From a virus, in IMG/VR virus record IMGVR_UViG_3300049856_000265, positions 21,555-85,554 of that record: 64,000 bases of DNA; one strand, written 5' to 3'. The position numbers and the translations under genes were made by a program. The notes under the pieces are model-generated. The model saw nothing but the letters and a program-made list of their open reading frames with translations. It did no database searches and was not told where the DNA came from. Positions within the stretch are counted from its first letter, which is position 1. Each line of letters begins with the position of its first letter. Shown here piece by piece: positions 34,163 to 42,145 of the stretch.

Positions 34163-34266
34163 AATACCTTATATTGTTTTTAATTATGAGTTGTTCGAAA
34201 CCTTTATGTAAAGATCGTCCTTGGAATTACTTTGATTTAGAATGTCAACCAAGCAGGCCTAAATGA
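34159..34266 (+). CDS. Micro-lipoprotein
   Basis: 35 residues. MKYLILFLIMSC is a short lipoprotein signal with IMSC lipobox; the mature part keeps two more Cys. ATGA overlaps on both sides make it a convincing gene despite its size. One of several MKY-type lipoproteins here. Confidence 0.6.
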   Translation: MKYLILFLIMSCSKPLCKDRPWNYFDLECQPSRPK

Positions 34267-34403
34267 AATATCTGATCGTTCTAATCGCAGGAATCGCAGC
34301 TTTGACTTATATCGATCATCTTTATAACAAAGATCTTCAGCAAAGCCATGACTATAATCGTTGGGTAATCGAGCATTATTGCCATACTAATGGCGTTAAG
34401 TAA
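34263..34403 (+). CDS. Small membrane protein
   Basis: 46 residues: N-terminal hydrophobic helix (MKYLIVLIAGIAALTY), then a polar His/Tyr-rich tail. It starts almost like the micro-lipoprotein before it but lacks the lipobox Cys, suggesting duplication. It ends overlapping the convergent gene by 8 nt. Confidence 0.6.
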   Translation: MKYLIVLIAGIAALTYIDHLYNKDLQQSHDYNRWVIEHYCHTNGVK

Positions 34404-34698
34404 GCTTAAGTACAATTGGAATATGATAGGCCCAATGACCTGGATCTTTAGCTATTCTATCCAATAAGCTATTACTGTTCATAATAATATCAGCAACTGG
34501 ATTACTAAATACTAGTTCTCCAGTATAGTCAAGCCTAACCTTAGTCGCGTAATGCAAAGTAAAAAGATCATTTAAACTACTACCAGGAATTGCCCGTTTA
34601 AGGCGATCTAAATCGCTATTCCTAAACTTAACTCCAAGCTCTTTGGCTTTTTTATGATAAAACTCAGCCCTAAGCTTGAATAACTTATCAGACTTCAT
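34396..34698 (-). CDS. Hypothetical protein
   Basis: 100 residues, Lys/Leu-rich, not recognised. Last gene of the leftward accessory block; overlaps both its upstream gene and the convergent one. Confidence 0.6.
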   Translation of the reverse strand: MKSDKLFKLRAEFYHKKAKELGVKFRNSDLDRLKRAIPGSSLNDLFTLHYATKVRLDYTGELVFSNPVADIIMNSNSLLDRIAKDPGHWAYHIPIVLKLT

Positions 34699-34930
34699 TA
34701 GAGTCCAGTCCTAGTACTTCGGGCGAATGATCCAAGATGCCGTCGTATTCTTCCATACCATACTCGTAAAGCGCAGCTTCGCCGTTAATCGTAATCTCAA
34801 GATCGTTATGGACTAGCCGATAGTCTTTAAAGCCTTCCGGTGCAGTCTTATCATAAACTCGAAAAAACCATGTATCATCTAAGTCGCGATGCAATGTGCC
34901 TTTAAGGCCAGTAGCATTGATTGTTTTCAT
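34688..34930 (-). CDS. Hypothetical acidic protein
   Basis: 80 residues, acidic; not recognised. 4-nt overlap with the upstream gene. Confidence 0.6.
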   Translation of the reverse strand: MKTINATGLKGTLHRDLDDTWFFRVYDKTAPEGFKDYRLVHNDLEITINGEAALYEYGMEEYDGILDHSPEVLGLDSNEV

Positions 34931-35127
34931 TTGTCTTCCTTATTCATGACTATAAATTCGCCTTCAGTAGGCAGTTCTCCAGAAACTTCAAAATGTGCAA
35001 TAGCATCTGGTTCAAAACCGTAAAGATCTTGCAATTCAGAATAAATAGTAGTTCCAAAAGATGAGCCATGAGTAGTATTGGATTCCTCGCCCCATTCGTA
35101 TATAGGAATAAAGAAGACACTTTTCAT
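34927..35127 (-). CDS. Hypothetical acidic protein
   Basis: 66 residues, acidic, aromatic start (MKSVFFIPIYEWGEE). Linked by ATGA overlaps to both neighbours. Confidence 0.6.
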   Translation of the reverse strand: MKSVFFIPIYEWGEESNTTHGSSFGTTIYSELQDLYGFEPDAIAHFEVSGELPTEGEFIVMNKEDK

Positions 35128-35606
35128 TTAGTGCTCGTCCATCTTCCAATTTCCTCGCCATTCCAGCCAAGGATAATGGTGCGTCGTTCCTTATCGTCTT
35201 CCTCAAAACGGGTAGCGCCCTTGATTAGCTCTGGATAGTCTGCCGAGCTGAGCAACTCCCTACGCAAATTAGGATGCTTCTTAAGGCATTGTTGATAAGC
35301 ATAATTGTAGACTTGCTTGCGCCACCAAAAGAGCGGGCGGCCAAAGACTTTACCGATAAATTCACTAATATAATAGATATCCAAAGACCAAAGCCAATTA
35401 GGATAGTTCTTATGCTTATAGCAATATCCAGGGAAGATCAAGCCATGAAGACTTTGATCATTAAATACTGCGTAGAATCTAATAGTGCCGTACTTTTCCT
35501 TAATTTGCCCGCCAAAGCGGCCATAGCGATGACTATAATGATAAAGAATGTCTTGGCAAGAATTCATGCCAGCATAGTCTGTAGTATCGTCATCGTAATA
35601 GCTCAT
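35124..35606 (-). CDS. Hypothetical Tyr-rich protein
   Basis: 160 residues, rich in Tyr, Trp and His (YHYSHRYGRFGGQIKEKYG, YPNWLWSLDIYYISEF). The first half resembles phage proteins of unknown function that start with a KYGTIRFY-type segment. Overlaps the RNA ligase stop by 4 nt. Confidence 0.65.
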   Translation of the reverse strand: MSYYDDDTTDYAGMNSCQDILYHYSHRYGRFGGQIKEKYGTIRFYAVFNDQSLHGLIFPGYCYKHKNYPNWLWSLDIYYISEFIGKVFGRPLFWWRKQVYNYAYQQCLKKHPNLRRELLSSADYPELIKGATRFEEDDKERRTIILGWNGEEIGRWTSTK

Positions 35607-36475
35607 GTAATTACCTCAAATGTATTGGTTTCAATGCAATGCTTAATGAAAGGATATAAAGCATTGTGAAGCGCCTTATTAAAAGGCTTATCCAAAAGGC
35701 TAGCTTCGCCTATTTGATCTTCCTTAACTAGATCGGCTATGTAGTCTTTAACGATATCTGGCAAGGAACTTGGATATGACGTCCTGTACACCTCATTACG
35801 ACTAAGTAGCTTTTCAAGCCTGATAGGCTGTACCGTATAGCTGACGTCAATTGTAGGGGCTTGTGGGCCTTTAGGACGGCTATTGGGCAATCCTTTCCAC
35901 TTGGTTTCCTCAGCTGTAAAGACTTTCTTATATCGATTGCCGCCGATACTTACAACTACGCCTTCAACGCCCATAAAACCAGGAACTAGCTTCGAGCCGT
36001 TAGCCTTAAGATCGGCCATAACTTCGCCAATCTTAGCAGCGTCTACACCGCCTTTATAAAGGACCGGCACTACGCTAGTTTTAGGCGGCAAAGGACGCTC
36101 TTCTGGCCATTTCCAATGATCAAAGAGTACGAATTGCTTTTCAGTTAACCCTTCACCTGAATTAATGCCAGGACCTACCCATTCCCCAAAGTGTTGGCCT
36201 ACGCCTAGTTTTTGGATGAATTCTACAGCATTGGTATAGATAAAGCTCGCGAAGCCGTAGTTATCATTTTCAGGAGTAATCCAGCGAGTACGACTTCCTA
36301 CTTTAAGGATATACTGCTTACCATCAACTTCAATAAAAGGCGCATCTGGTTGAAACCCAGTAGCTTCTAGAACTTCGGCAATGTAAACTTGAGCATTAGT
36401 ACCATGCAACTTTTGAGTAATGAACATGGGAAGTCCATCAAGGCGTTTGATATCTGGGAATGCTTTGAATTCCAT
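35603..36475 (-). CDS. RNA ligase (Rnl2/DRB0094-like nucleotidyltransferase)
   Basis: 290 residues. The adenylation motif QKLHGTN gives Lys22 as the likely AMP acceptor. Later blocks FGEWVGPGINSGE, VEGVVVSIGGNRYKKV and TKWKG fit motifs III-V of RNA ligases. Expected to seal nicked RNA, for example tRNA cut by host anticodon nucleases. It follows a lipoprotein gene without a gap. Confidence 0.82.
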   Translation of the reverse strand: MEFKAFPDIKRLDGLPMFITQKLHGTNAQVYIAEVLEATGFQPDAPFIEVDGKQYILKVGSRTRWITPENDNYGFASFIYTNAVEFIQKLGVGQHFGEWVGPGINSGEGLTEKQFVLFDHWKWPEERPLPPKTSVVPVLYKGGVDAAKIGEVMADLKANGSKLVPGFMGVEGVVVSIGGNRYKKVFTAEETKWKGLPNSRPKGPQAPTIDVSYTVQPIRLEKLLSRNEVYRTSYPSSLPDIVKDYIADLVKEDQIGEASLLDKPFNKALHNALYPFIKHCIETNTFEVIT

Positions 36476-36476
36476 A

Positions 36477-36680
36477 TTACTTCTTCTCTAATGATTTAAT
36501 AAAAGTAATCATCATTTCATTTACACATTTAGCTTGAGCAAGTTCATTTTCTGGATAAAGTTCAGCACAATATTGCTTGAACCAGTCGGCGGCTAGGTCG
36601 ATCTTATGAGTAACTGTAACGTCTCCGCTTAGTTTAACTCCGCAACCTGTAAGCATTGCTAGTATCAATAAATACTTCAT
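36477..36680 (-). CDS. Small lipoprotein
   Basis: 67 residues. MKYLLILAMLTGC carries a canonical LTGC lipobox. The mature part is helical with two Cys. ATGA overlap with the lipoprotein gene upstream. Confidence 0.7.
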   Translation of the reverse strand: MKYLLILAMLTGCGVKLSGDVTVTHKIDLAADWFKQYCAELYPENELAQAKCVNEMMITFIKSLEKK

Positions 36681-36844
36681 TTAAGCTCCTTATTGCACAT
36701 GATTTCAAACAAAGTAGTGCCTTGATCATTTTCAAGAACCATGAGATTGCATTTACGATATTTGTCGCGATAGCCCATATCGTAAAGGTCTTGGTTAGCG
36801 CTAGCGCATGAGGTTAGGAGTAGAATTAGAAGTAGGTATTTCAT
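36677..36844 (-). CDS. Small lipoprotein
   Basis: 55 residues. MKYLLLILLLTSC has an LTSC lipobox; two further Cys follow. Overlaps by 4 nt on both sides. Its signal is nearly the same as that of the next gene, suggesting duplication. Confidence 0.65.
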   Translation of the reverse strand: MKYLLLILLLTSCASANQDLYDMGYRDKYRKCNLMVLENDQGTTLFEIMCNKELK

Positions 36845-37314
36845 TTGAATTCCTTATCTTCCGTGGCAGAGAGGGCTTGGCGGGCGAGAACAATCGCGGT
36901 GTCTAAATCGTATCTAGTTCGATCAAGAAACTCGTCGTCTCGACTCGACGGCATCATTTCGTATTCCCATTTACCGACATTGTTCAGAACATTGCTGCCG
37001 CGCTTAACTTTCCACGTGTTTTTTTCCCAATGCGTTTTAATTACTTCAATACAGTTTGAACTCATCGGGTGTCCAAAGGTGAATTGGCTGCATGTCGCGA
37101 GTTTTGCTTCGAGGGCTGCGATGCGGTTGGCTGCTAACTTTTTAATCTCAAGATTTTGCCGCATCATTGCCTCCAGCTCCTCAATCCGTATGGCGTCCTT
37201 CTCGAATTCGGCGGCGATGTCTGCGCAAAGCGAGTCATAAACGTCGCAAGAGTCTTGTGCCTTTGCATTCTCAACAATCTGTTTTGCACGTTCGGGCGCA
37301 CTCTTCGTAGTCAT
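36841..37314 (-). CDS. Hypothetical coiled-coil protein, compositionally foreign
   Basis: 157 residues; helical N-terminal half, Trp-rich centre (HWEKNTWKVKRG) and acidic tail. Its codons look clearly more G/C-rich than its neighbours', suggesting recent acquisition. It fits into the ATGA chain. Function unknown. Confidence 0.65.
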   Translation of the reverse strand: MTTKSAPERAKQIVENAKAQDSCDVYDSLCADIAAEFEKDAIRIEELEAMMRQNLEIKKLAANRIAALEAKLATCSQFTFGHPMSSNCIEVIKTHWEKNTWKVKRGSNVLNNVGKWEYEMMPSSRDDEFLDRTRYDLDTAIVLARQALSATEDKEFK

Positions 37315-37505
37315 TCCCCGTTCTCCTTAGACCAAAGCATACCATTTCTAACGTAATCTCTAAGTTGTTCAAGATTTGTACTTACTATAAAGGCCCATGG
37401 ATAATCAACATGCATTTTATAAGGCGCAAGTTGTTCTAGTTTATGATCAATTGCTTCAACCAATTGCCTTTTAGCTAGCAAATAACCTTCACTTGGATGT
37501 TTCAT
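37311..37505 (-). CDS. Hypothetical protein
   Basis: 64 residues from ATG 37505, which has an AAGG site 7 nt upstream; the longer frame to 37526 lies in the previous gene. Soluble, not recognised. Confidence 0.55.
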   Translation of the reverse strand: MKHPSEGYLLAKRQLVEAIDHKLEQLAPYKMHVDYPWAFIVSTNLEQLRDYVRNGMLWSKENGE

Positions 37506-37710
37506 TGAGTGCCTTAATAAGAGCATCTGCCAACATTACGGCAGTAGTTGGATGTTCTTGAACTAATCTATTAGGACTATTATGTGCCCCTGGAATAGCA
37601 CAAACGCAAAGTCCTTGCAAAGCAAGTGCTGCGAAGTATTCGCGTTTAGTAATGCCTGGTTCATTAAGCATATTTACAATTGCTGGAAAAGCCGGTTCAT
37701 CTGGTTTCAT
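37489..37710 (-). CDS. Hypothetical protein
   Basis: 73 residues; Ala/Leu-rich with a phage-typical segment (GITKREYFAALALQGL) shared by unnamed phage proteins of 70-100 residues. ATGA overlap upstream. Confidence 0.6.
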   Translation of the reverse strand: MKPDEPAFPAIVNMLNEPGITKREYFAALALQGLCVCAIPGAHNSPNRLVQEHPTTAVMLADALIKALNETSK

Positions 37711-37913
37711 TCTTCCTCCTCGAAGCCTGGATCAGATTGCCAATCTTCAAATTGTGCTAATTGCATTTCAAGTTCTATTTCACGTCGATAATCCCTAAGA
37801 GACTGCATAGATTCTAAGTAATCGTCGGTATATTCGACTGCAAAAATCATGTCCATTTGATAAAAGTCATTATGGTAAGTCCACATTGCCGGACCAGCTT
37901 TAGATGCGCTCAT
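37707..37913 (-). CDS. Hypothetical acidic protein
   Basis: 68 residues from ATG 37913 (GGGAG site about 13 nt upstream); very acidic tail. Not recognised. Confidence 0.5.
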   Translation of the reverse strand: MSASKAGPAMWTYHNDFYQMDMIFAVEYTDDYLESMQSLRDYRREIELEMQLAQFEDWQSDPGFEEEE

Positions 37914-38238
37914 CGTCTTTGGACTCCCGCATTCTTCTAAGGGTAGGATTGCCCGTATATTCCGAAAACTGAATTGACCAAACTTCGTCAGCACCAGATC
38001 CCTGTACAACATGAGGTGTTAGCCAATCTAAAAACTCATCTTGACCGCGACCATATTTAGTCTGCCCTACAAGGATAAGTTGTACTGGATCTTCAGGGTA
38101 AGCGCGGTTTATATATTTAGCAACTCCGCTACAATGATAAGCTGAATCTAAAAGGCCTAATTCCTCTATTTTTGCTTTAAGTTCTTTTTCGTTAACTCTA
38201 ACTTCAGCATTTACAATTAGTTTTTCATAATCGCCCAT
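37900..38238 (-). CDS. Hypothetical protein
   Basis: 112 residues, soluble; not recognised. One-base overlap with the upstream gene's stop. Confidence 0.6.
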   Translation of the reverse strand: MGDYEKLIVNAEVRVNEKELKAKIEELGLLDSAYHCSGVAKYINRAYPEDPVQLILVGQTKYGRGQDEFLDWLTPHVVQGSGADEVWSIQFSEYTGNPTLRRMRESKDDERI

Positions 38239-38465
38239 TATAACTTCTCCTTAGCGTTTTTACGATCCCAGAATTCAGAATAATCTTCAAGTCTAGATTC
38301 GTCAAGTCTAATGTAAATGCCATTAAACAAGATCTCAACCAATTCCTTCTTAGTCGCCGCACTGTAGACGTATCGCTCAAAGGTAGCGTTAATATCCATT
38401 CGACTGCCGTTAACCATAAATTGCACCACTACGACCTTTTGATTAGCTTTAAACTTGCGCTCCAT
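38238..38465 (-). CDS. Hypothetical protein
   Basis: 75 residues with a beta-rich start (KFKANQKVVVVQFMVNGS). Not recognised. Overlaps the membrane protein gene by 17 nt. Confidence 0.6.
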   Translation of the reverse strand: MERKFKANQKVVVVQFMVNGSRMDINATFERYVYSAATKKELVEILFNGIYIRLDESRLEDYSEFWDRKNAKEKL

Positions 38466-39177
38466 TAGCCAACTCTACCAATCTCCTGACAGGATGTCCA
38501 GGTTTAAAATATGCTTGAACATCGGTTAACTTCAAGTCTACAGGCAATCCAAAGGACCGCAGTCTAAGCCATCGCATCATCCTAGAATCAGGCTTCTTAG
38601 CTACGAGCATACCACCCACCATCCAAAGAACCCAAAGCGGCATAAAAAGCCACCAAAAGGGTGTAAACAGATTAGGTAGTCTAAAGATAGCCATCAGGTT
38701 ATAAAATGCAATATCTCCACCTTGCCGCTGATATCGGATATCGTATTTATCTGGATTCTCATTATTAAAACAATACCAATGCTTATCTCCAAAATCAGCT
38801 ACTTGCTTATGATAGTCTAATCCATACATCTTGGATAATCTAACGTAAGAAAGCATGTTATCATGGGCATCGCCCCGCGCATCAAAGCGCGACCGTCTAA
38901 TCCTACCAGGTCCTATCGTGATCGAGTCTAGTGCGCTCTTTACAATGTATTCAAAATACTCTTTAGGAATGCCCATATCAATTGCCTGTTGTACATAGTA
39001 ATCCAAATAAGAGATACCGTTATCGCTATGGGCTTTACGATCATCTTTAGGTAATTCTGGAAACTGTTCTTGAAGCCACGACCAAGGATCTAGGTTCATA
39101 AGACCATCTTCGGTCATGAAGTTAGCTAGAAAGTCTTGATGAATAGCTTGGAATTCCGGTGATTCTTGATCTAGCAT
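38449..39177 (-). CDS. Membrane-associated hypothetical protein
   Basis: 242 residues. A soluble N-terminal part (1-165) is followed by one strong hydrophobic hairpin (FTPFWWLFMPLWVLWMVGG, about 171-190) and a basic C-terminal part. Not recognised. Adjacent to the collagen-like lipoprotein, so an envelope role is possible. Confidence 0.6.
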   Translation of the reverse strand: MLDQESPEFQAIHQDFLANFMTEDGLMNLDPWSWLQEQFPELPKDDRKAHSDNGISYLDYYVQQAIDMGIPKEYFEYIVKSALDSITIGPGRIRRSRFDARGDAHDNMLSYVRLSKMYGLDYHKQVADFGDKHWYCFNNENPDKYDIRYQRQGGDIAFYNLMAIFRLPNLFTPFWWLFMPLWVLWMVGGMLVAKKPDSRMMRWLRLRSFGLPVDLKLTDVQAYFKPGHPVRRLVELANGAQV

Positions 39178-39185
39178 GCTATCTC

Positions 39186-39959
39186 CTAATAGTGATGATT
39201 TTCATTAACAATATTATTGTTTGAATCGACTGTAAAAATACAATGATCATTATCAGTTGTGGAATATGTTCCAGGAACTAAAACACTAAACCTAGTATTA
39301 TTGCCTGCAGTATTATCCGAGAAGGAAGCTAGCAAGGTCCCATTAGACAACTTAAGAAATATTTCATCATAAATCCCATTAGCATCGCCACAAGGGTTGA
39401 TAAGCCCAACCGGCGTAAAAGGGGTAGGCGGCGCGTTAAGTCCGTTCGTTCCATTGGTCCCGTTACTTCCATTTGAACCGTTTGTTCCATTAGTTCCTGC
39501 CTGTCCTGTCGCACCTTGTGCACCGTCATTGCCATTACAAATAGTTACCGATTGGATATTAGTATCATCGATATCCAAAGATAAATTATCGTTTGAGTCA
39601 ACAGCTAACATAACTGTCTGCCCACCATTAGAACAACTCGTAGCTGCCAAAGTTGAGTAGACTATACTATGCCCATTGCTCCCGTTAACTCCATTTGAAC
39701 CATTAAGGCCATTGGTGCCATTAGTGCCGTTGCTACCTGCAGCACCTTGAGCGCCCGTCGCTCCAACTGCTCCCGTTTCGCCATCTTCGCCATTCTTAAC
39801 CAAAGCTTGAGTTCCATCTGTGCATTGTATAAGTACGCCATCATCAGTCTGGCTGATTGAACAAGGTTGCATCCGTTCTGGCGGTCCAGGCACAAGTCTA
39901 ATTGAAGTTCCAGGACCTTCTATACAAGCCATAAGCAATAACAAAACAGTATATTTCAT
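39186..39959 (-). CDS. Collagen-like lipoprotein
   Basis: 257 residues. MKYTVLLLLMAC is a lipoprotein signal (LMAC). Two Gly-X-Y tracts follow: about 58-95 and 143-175, the latter made of repeated GTN/GSN triplets, separated by a globular segment. The C-terminal 75 residues look like a beta-rich trimer head. Expected outer-membrane anchored triple helix displayed on the infected host surface. It could be a virion fibre, but the lipobox argues against that. Confidence 0.7.
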   Translation of the reverse strand: MKYTVLLLLMACIEGPGTSIRLVPGPPERMQPCSISQTDDGVLIQCTDGTQALVKNGEDGETGAVGATGAQGAAGSNGTNGTNGLNGSNGVNGSNGHSIVYSTLAATSCSNGGQTVMLAVDSNDNLSLDIDDTNIQSVTICNGNDGAQGATGQAGTNGTNGSNGSNGTNGTNGLNAPPTPFTPVGLINPCGDANGIYDEIFLKLSNGTLLASFSDNTAGNNTRFSVLVPGTYSTTDNDHCIFTVDSNNNIVNENHHY

Positions 39960-40180
39960 ACGCCTATCTCCATTTTGGTTTTAATAACTTCATCAAAATA
40001 TTCATCAATAAACTGAGCCATCTTTAAAACAGTATCTAAACTAAGTCTTATCTTAACAGATTCGTTTTCTGCGTCAATAACTATAAATTGCTTATTGTGT
40101 GTATTTTTAACTTCGAGTATGAAATGCTCCCCTATTGTTGGATGTTCCGTTACTTTTAGGTCAATGTTATTGATTTTCAT
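39956..40180 (-). CDS. Hypothetical protein
   Basis: 74 residues from ATG 40180 (AAGGT site); the longer frame enters the previous gene. Beta-rich then helical. Overlaps the collagen-like gene by 4 nt. Confidence 0.55.
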   Translation of the reverse strand: MKINNIDLKVTEHPTIGEHFILEVKNTHNKQFIVIDAENESVKIRLSLDTVLKMAQFIDEYFDEVIKTKMEIGV

Positions 40181-40191
40181 TATAATACCTT

Positions 40192-40650
40192 TCAGCTCAT
40201 GAAAGCTAGCCATCCAACTTTAGCAACTTCTAAAGCTTGAGGCAATGTAAATACTTTACGTTCATGGCGACCACAATGACGCATTTCAATAGCTACCTCA
40301 TCACTTCCAGTATAGTGAGTTTGGATGGCGTTAACTTCTTTACCGCAAATATAACACTTGATCGGAATCAAAGGTACTTCGACCTTAGGTGTCGAAGGTG
40401 GGACATAGCCGCCATCCCAATTAAAAGCAGTTAAGGCTTCGTCATTGCTAATGCCTAAAGCTTCAGAATGTCGAGCATTAGCGGCAATTTTATTGAGCAT
40501 ATCTTGAGCCCACTGACGACCTTCATTTTCACTAGGCCAATAACGGACTGCTTCTACTTGACCTGTATTAATATTGCTAATAATAGCGGTCCAACGAGTT
40601 TTAGGATCTCCAGTGCCTCCCGTTTCGTAGACCATATAAGTCTTGCTCAT
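40192..40650 (-). CDS. Hypothetical protein with zinc-binding Cys/His
   Basis: 152 residues. The C-terminal third has CYICGKEV ... HYTGSDEV ... HCGRH, suggesting a zinc knuckle. Not recognised. ATGA overlap upstream. Confidence 0.6.
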   Translation of the reverse strand: MSKTYMVYETGGTGDPKTRWTAIISNINTGQVEAVRYWPSENEGRQWAQDMLNKIAANARHSEALGISNDEALTAFNWDGGYVPPSTPKVEVPLIPIKCYICGKEVNAIQTHYTGSDEVAIEMRHCGRHERKVFTLPQALEVAKVGWLAFMS

Positions 40651-41123
40651 TGTTCTAACTCCTTAAGTTTATTATAATATCCAATCTTGCGACTAGGTGT
40701 TTTACTATGAAAACGCCCAAGGTAATAAGGATCGCCGCTTAGCTTATGCCGTTTGATTACCTTAGCCGCGCAATAACTGTTACCTATTATTGTATAAATA
40801 TTATACTCCAAACACTCACTACTAGCTATAACTGTATTTATTTGGAAAAGGCCATAATCTAGAGTCCCATTGCTGTTAAAGTTAAAAGCTACTGGATTAA
40901 GTCCGCTTTCTATAAGCCCTATGGCTAACATTTTAGTAGGATCTAGGCCGTAAGCCTTAGCAGCCTTTGAAATCGCACTATAGACTTCTACAGGCGCTTT
41001 AAACCCTAGTCTAGTTGAGTAGCTTTTAAGTGACTCCGCTTGCGCTTCTTTACAGCCTTTAAGTAGGGCTATAACTCCAAAGACAAAAAGCATATAGAGT
41101 AACTTGCTTTCATATCTAGCCAT
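40647..41123 (-). CDS. Lytic transglycosylase (SLT-like), membrane-anchored
   Basis: 158 residues from ATG 41123, chosen for its AAAGGAGG site. An N-terminal hydrophobic helix ends in LLKGC, a poor lipobox. The catalytic domain shows the goose-type lysozyme signature: IGLIESGLNPVAFN with catalytic Glu, then DYGLFQINT. It would cleave peptidoglycan during lysis or entry. Confidence 0.82.
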   Translation of the reverse strand: MARYESKLLYMLFVFGVIALLKGCKEAQAESLKSYSTRLGFKAPVEVYSAISKAAKAYGLDPTKMLAIGLIESGLNPVAFNFNSNGTLDYGLFQINTVIASSECLEYNIYTIIGNSYCAAKVIKRHKLSGDPYYLGRFHSKTPSRKIGYYNKLKELEQ

Positions 41124-41138
41124 AATACCTCCTTTAAA

Positions 41139-41145
41139 ACAAATA
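41139..41145 (+). repeat. AACAAATA element, copy 5
   Basis: ACAAATA lies 13 nt before ATG 41152, with no ribosome site between. It overlaps the opposing transglycosylase leader. Confidence 0.55.
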
Positions 41146-41151
41146 TACTTT

Positions 41152-41421
41152 ATGGACATTGAATCGCCTAATGATTCGGATTTCTTAGATTACTTCTTAA
41201 CAGTAGTGGCCGAGCATCCCTCGCCTAAACTTATAGCTACCATAAATGAGCAAGGTCAAAGCTTAACTCCTTTCGACGTAGCTTGGGCAGCGGGCTTATC
41301 GGAAGACGTAGGTCAGTATCCGTTAATTAGTTCGCCTAGTCAATATATAAATTACTTTATATTCTATGCTAAGTCTACTGGCTTAACTGGCTATTTGTCT
41401 TTCTATCCAAGCATCTGCTAG
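41152..41421 (+). CDS. Lone rightward hypothetical protein in a leftward block
   Basis: 89 residues from ATG 41152; the frame opens at 41104 but the AACAAATA element 13 nt upstream favours this start. Acidic, soluble, not recognised. It is the only + gene between 34.4 and 49.9 kb, is divergent from the transglycosylase, and overlaps the convergent gene by 4 nt. Confidence 0.6.
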   Translation: MDIESPNDSDFLDYFLTVVAEHPSPKLIATINEQGQSLTPFDVAWAAGLSEDVGQYPLISSPSQYINYFIFYAKSTGLTGYLSFYPSIC

Positions 41422-41681
41422 TTATCATCTAAATCGTCTTGAGGCGGTCCGGCAAATCGAAGCGTCCTTATCTCCCGAACGTATTTAAGCTCTTTTTCCC
41501 AAAGCGTAATAGGTTCTTTGCCTAACAATTCCATATCAATTGGACCATATCCATTCTTCATAATCTGAAGTGCGCTATCTAAGTCTTTTGCAATGGCATA
41601 ATCCTCAAAGATCGGATCGCCGTGACAATCTTGGACTTCATAAAACCTAAAATAAAACTTAGTAAACTCTTCAGGTAACAT
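41418..41681 (-). CDS. Hypothetical acidic protein
   Basis: 87 residues from ATG 41681; the longer frame lies inside the membrane micro-gene. Aromatic and acidic (FYFRFYEVQDC). Not recognised. Confidence 0.55.
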   Translation of the reverse strand: MLPEEFTKFYFRFYEVQDCHGDPIFEDYAIAKDLDSALQIMKNGYGPIDMELLGKEPITLWEKELKYVREIRTLRFAGPPQDDLDDN

Positions 41682-41805
41682 CTTTATCTCCAATTCGTTT
41701 AAAAGCACCTATGGCCGCATAAAAGGCAAAAGACAATGCCCAAACTAAAAGCCCTATCCAAATTGGCAATAGTAAGAATATATAAAATAGAAATAAACCT
41801 TTCAT
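41671..41805 (-). CDS. Small membrane protein
   Basis: 44 residues, almost entirely one long hydrophobic stretch (about 3-35) with a basic tail. It overlaps the next upstream stop by 4 nt (ATGA). Confidence 0.6.
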   Translation of the reverse strand: MKGLFLFYIFLLLPIWIGLLVWALSFAFYAAIGAFKRIGDKDVT

Positions 41806-41966
41806 TTTAGCTTTTCTTTAATATAATCTTTTAAAGCTTTTATTGCAAAATAGCAAAACAAGTAAACAAAAGCTATGCCGTAAACTAGTCCATAAAAAAC
41901 CAGGACTAGCAAAGCGCCCCACAATGGCGACAATCCAATAATAACTAGCATCAAGCCTAATCGCAT
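41802..41966 (-). CDS. Small membrane protein
   Basis: 54 residues with two adjoining hydrophobic helices (about 3-43) and a Lys-rich tail. ATGA overlap downstream and a 10-nt overlap with the XRE gene upstream. Confidence 0.6.
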   Translation of the reverse strand: MRLGLMLVIIGLSPLWGALLVLVFYGLVYGIAFVYLFCYFAIKALKDYIKEKLK

Positions 41967-42145
41967 AGCAGCTCCTTAGGCGGTACTTGAAGCGCCTTAG
42001 CAATCTTGGATAGCATGACTAGACTTGGTGCCTTTCCGCGTTTCTCAATATGCGCAATCGTTGCTTGAGAAATGCCCGCTAGTTTAGCTAGTCTAGCTTG
42101 GCTAAGTTCCATAACTTGACGATAATGCCTAATTTGAGTTTTCAT
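41957..42145 (-). CDS. XRE-family helix-turn-helix regulator
   Basis: 62 residues, a stand-alone HTH_3 domain: LSQARLAKLAGISQATIAHI forms the HTH, then EKRGKAPSLVMLSKIAKAL. It is the only obvious sequence-specific repressor-type protein here and is a candidate reader of the GAGTAACT spacer element; that link is inference. ATGA overlap with the upstream gene. Confidence 0.82.
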   Translation of the reverse strand: MKTQIRHYRQVMELSQARLAKLAGISQATIAHIEKRGKAPSLVMLSKIAKALQVPPKELLCD

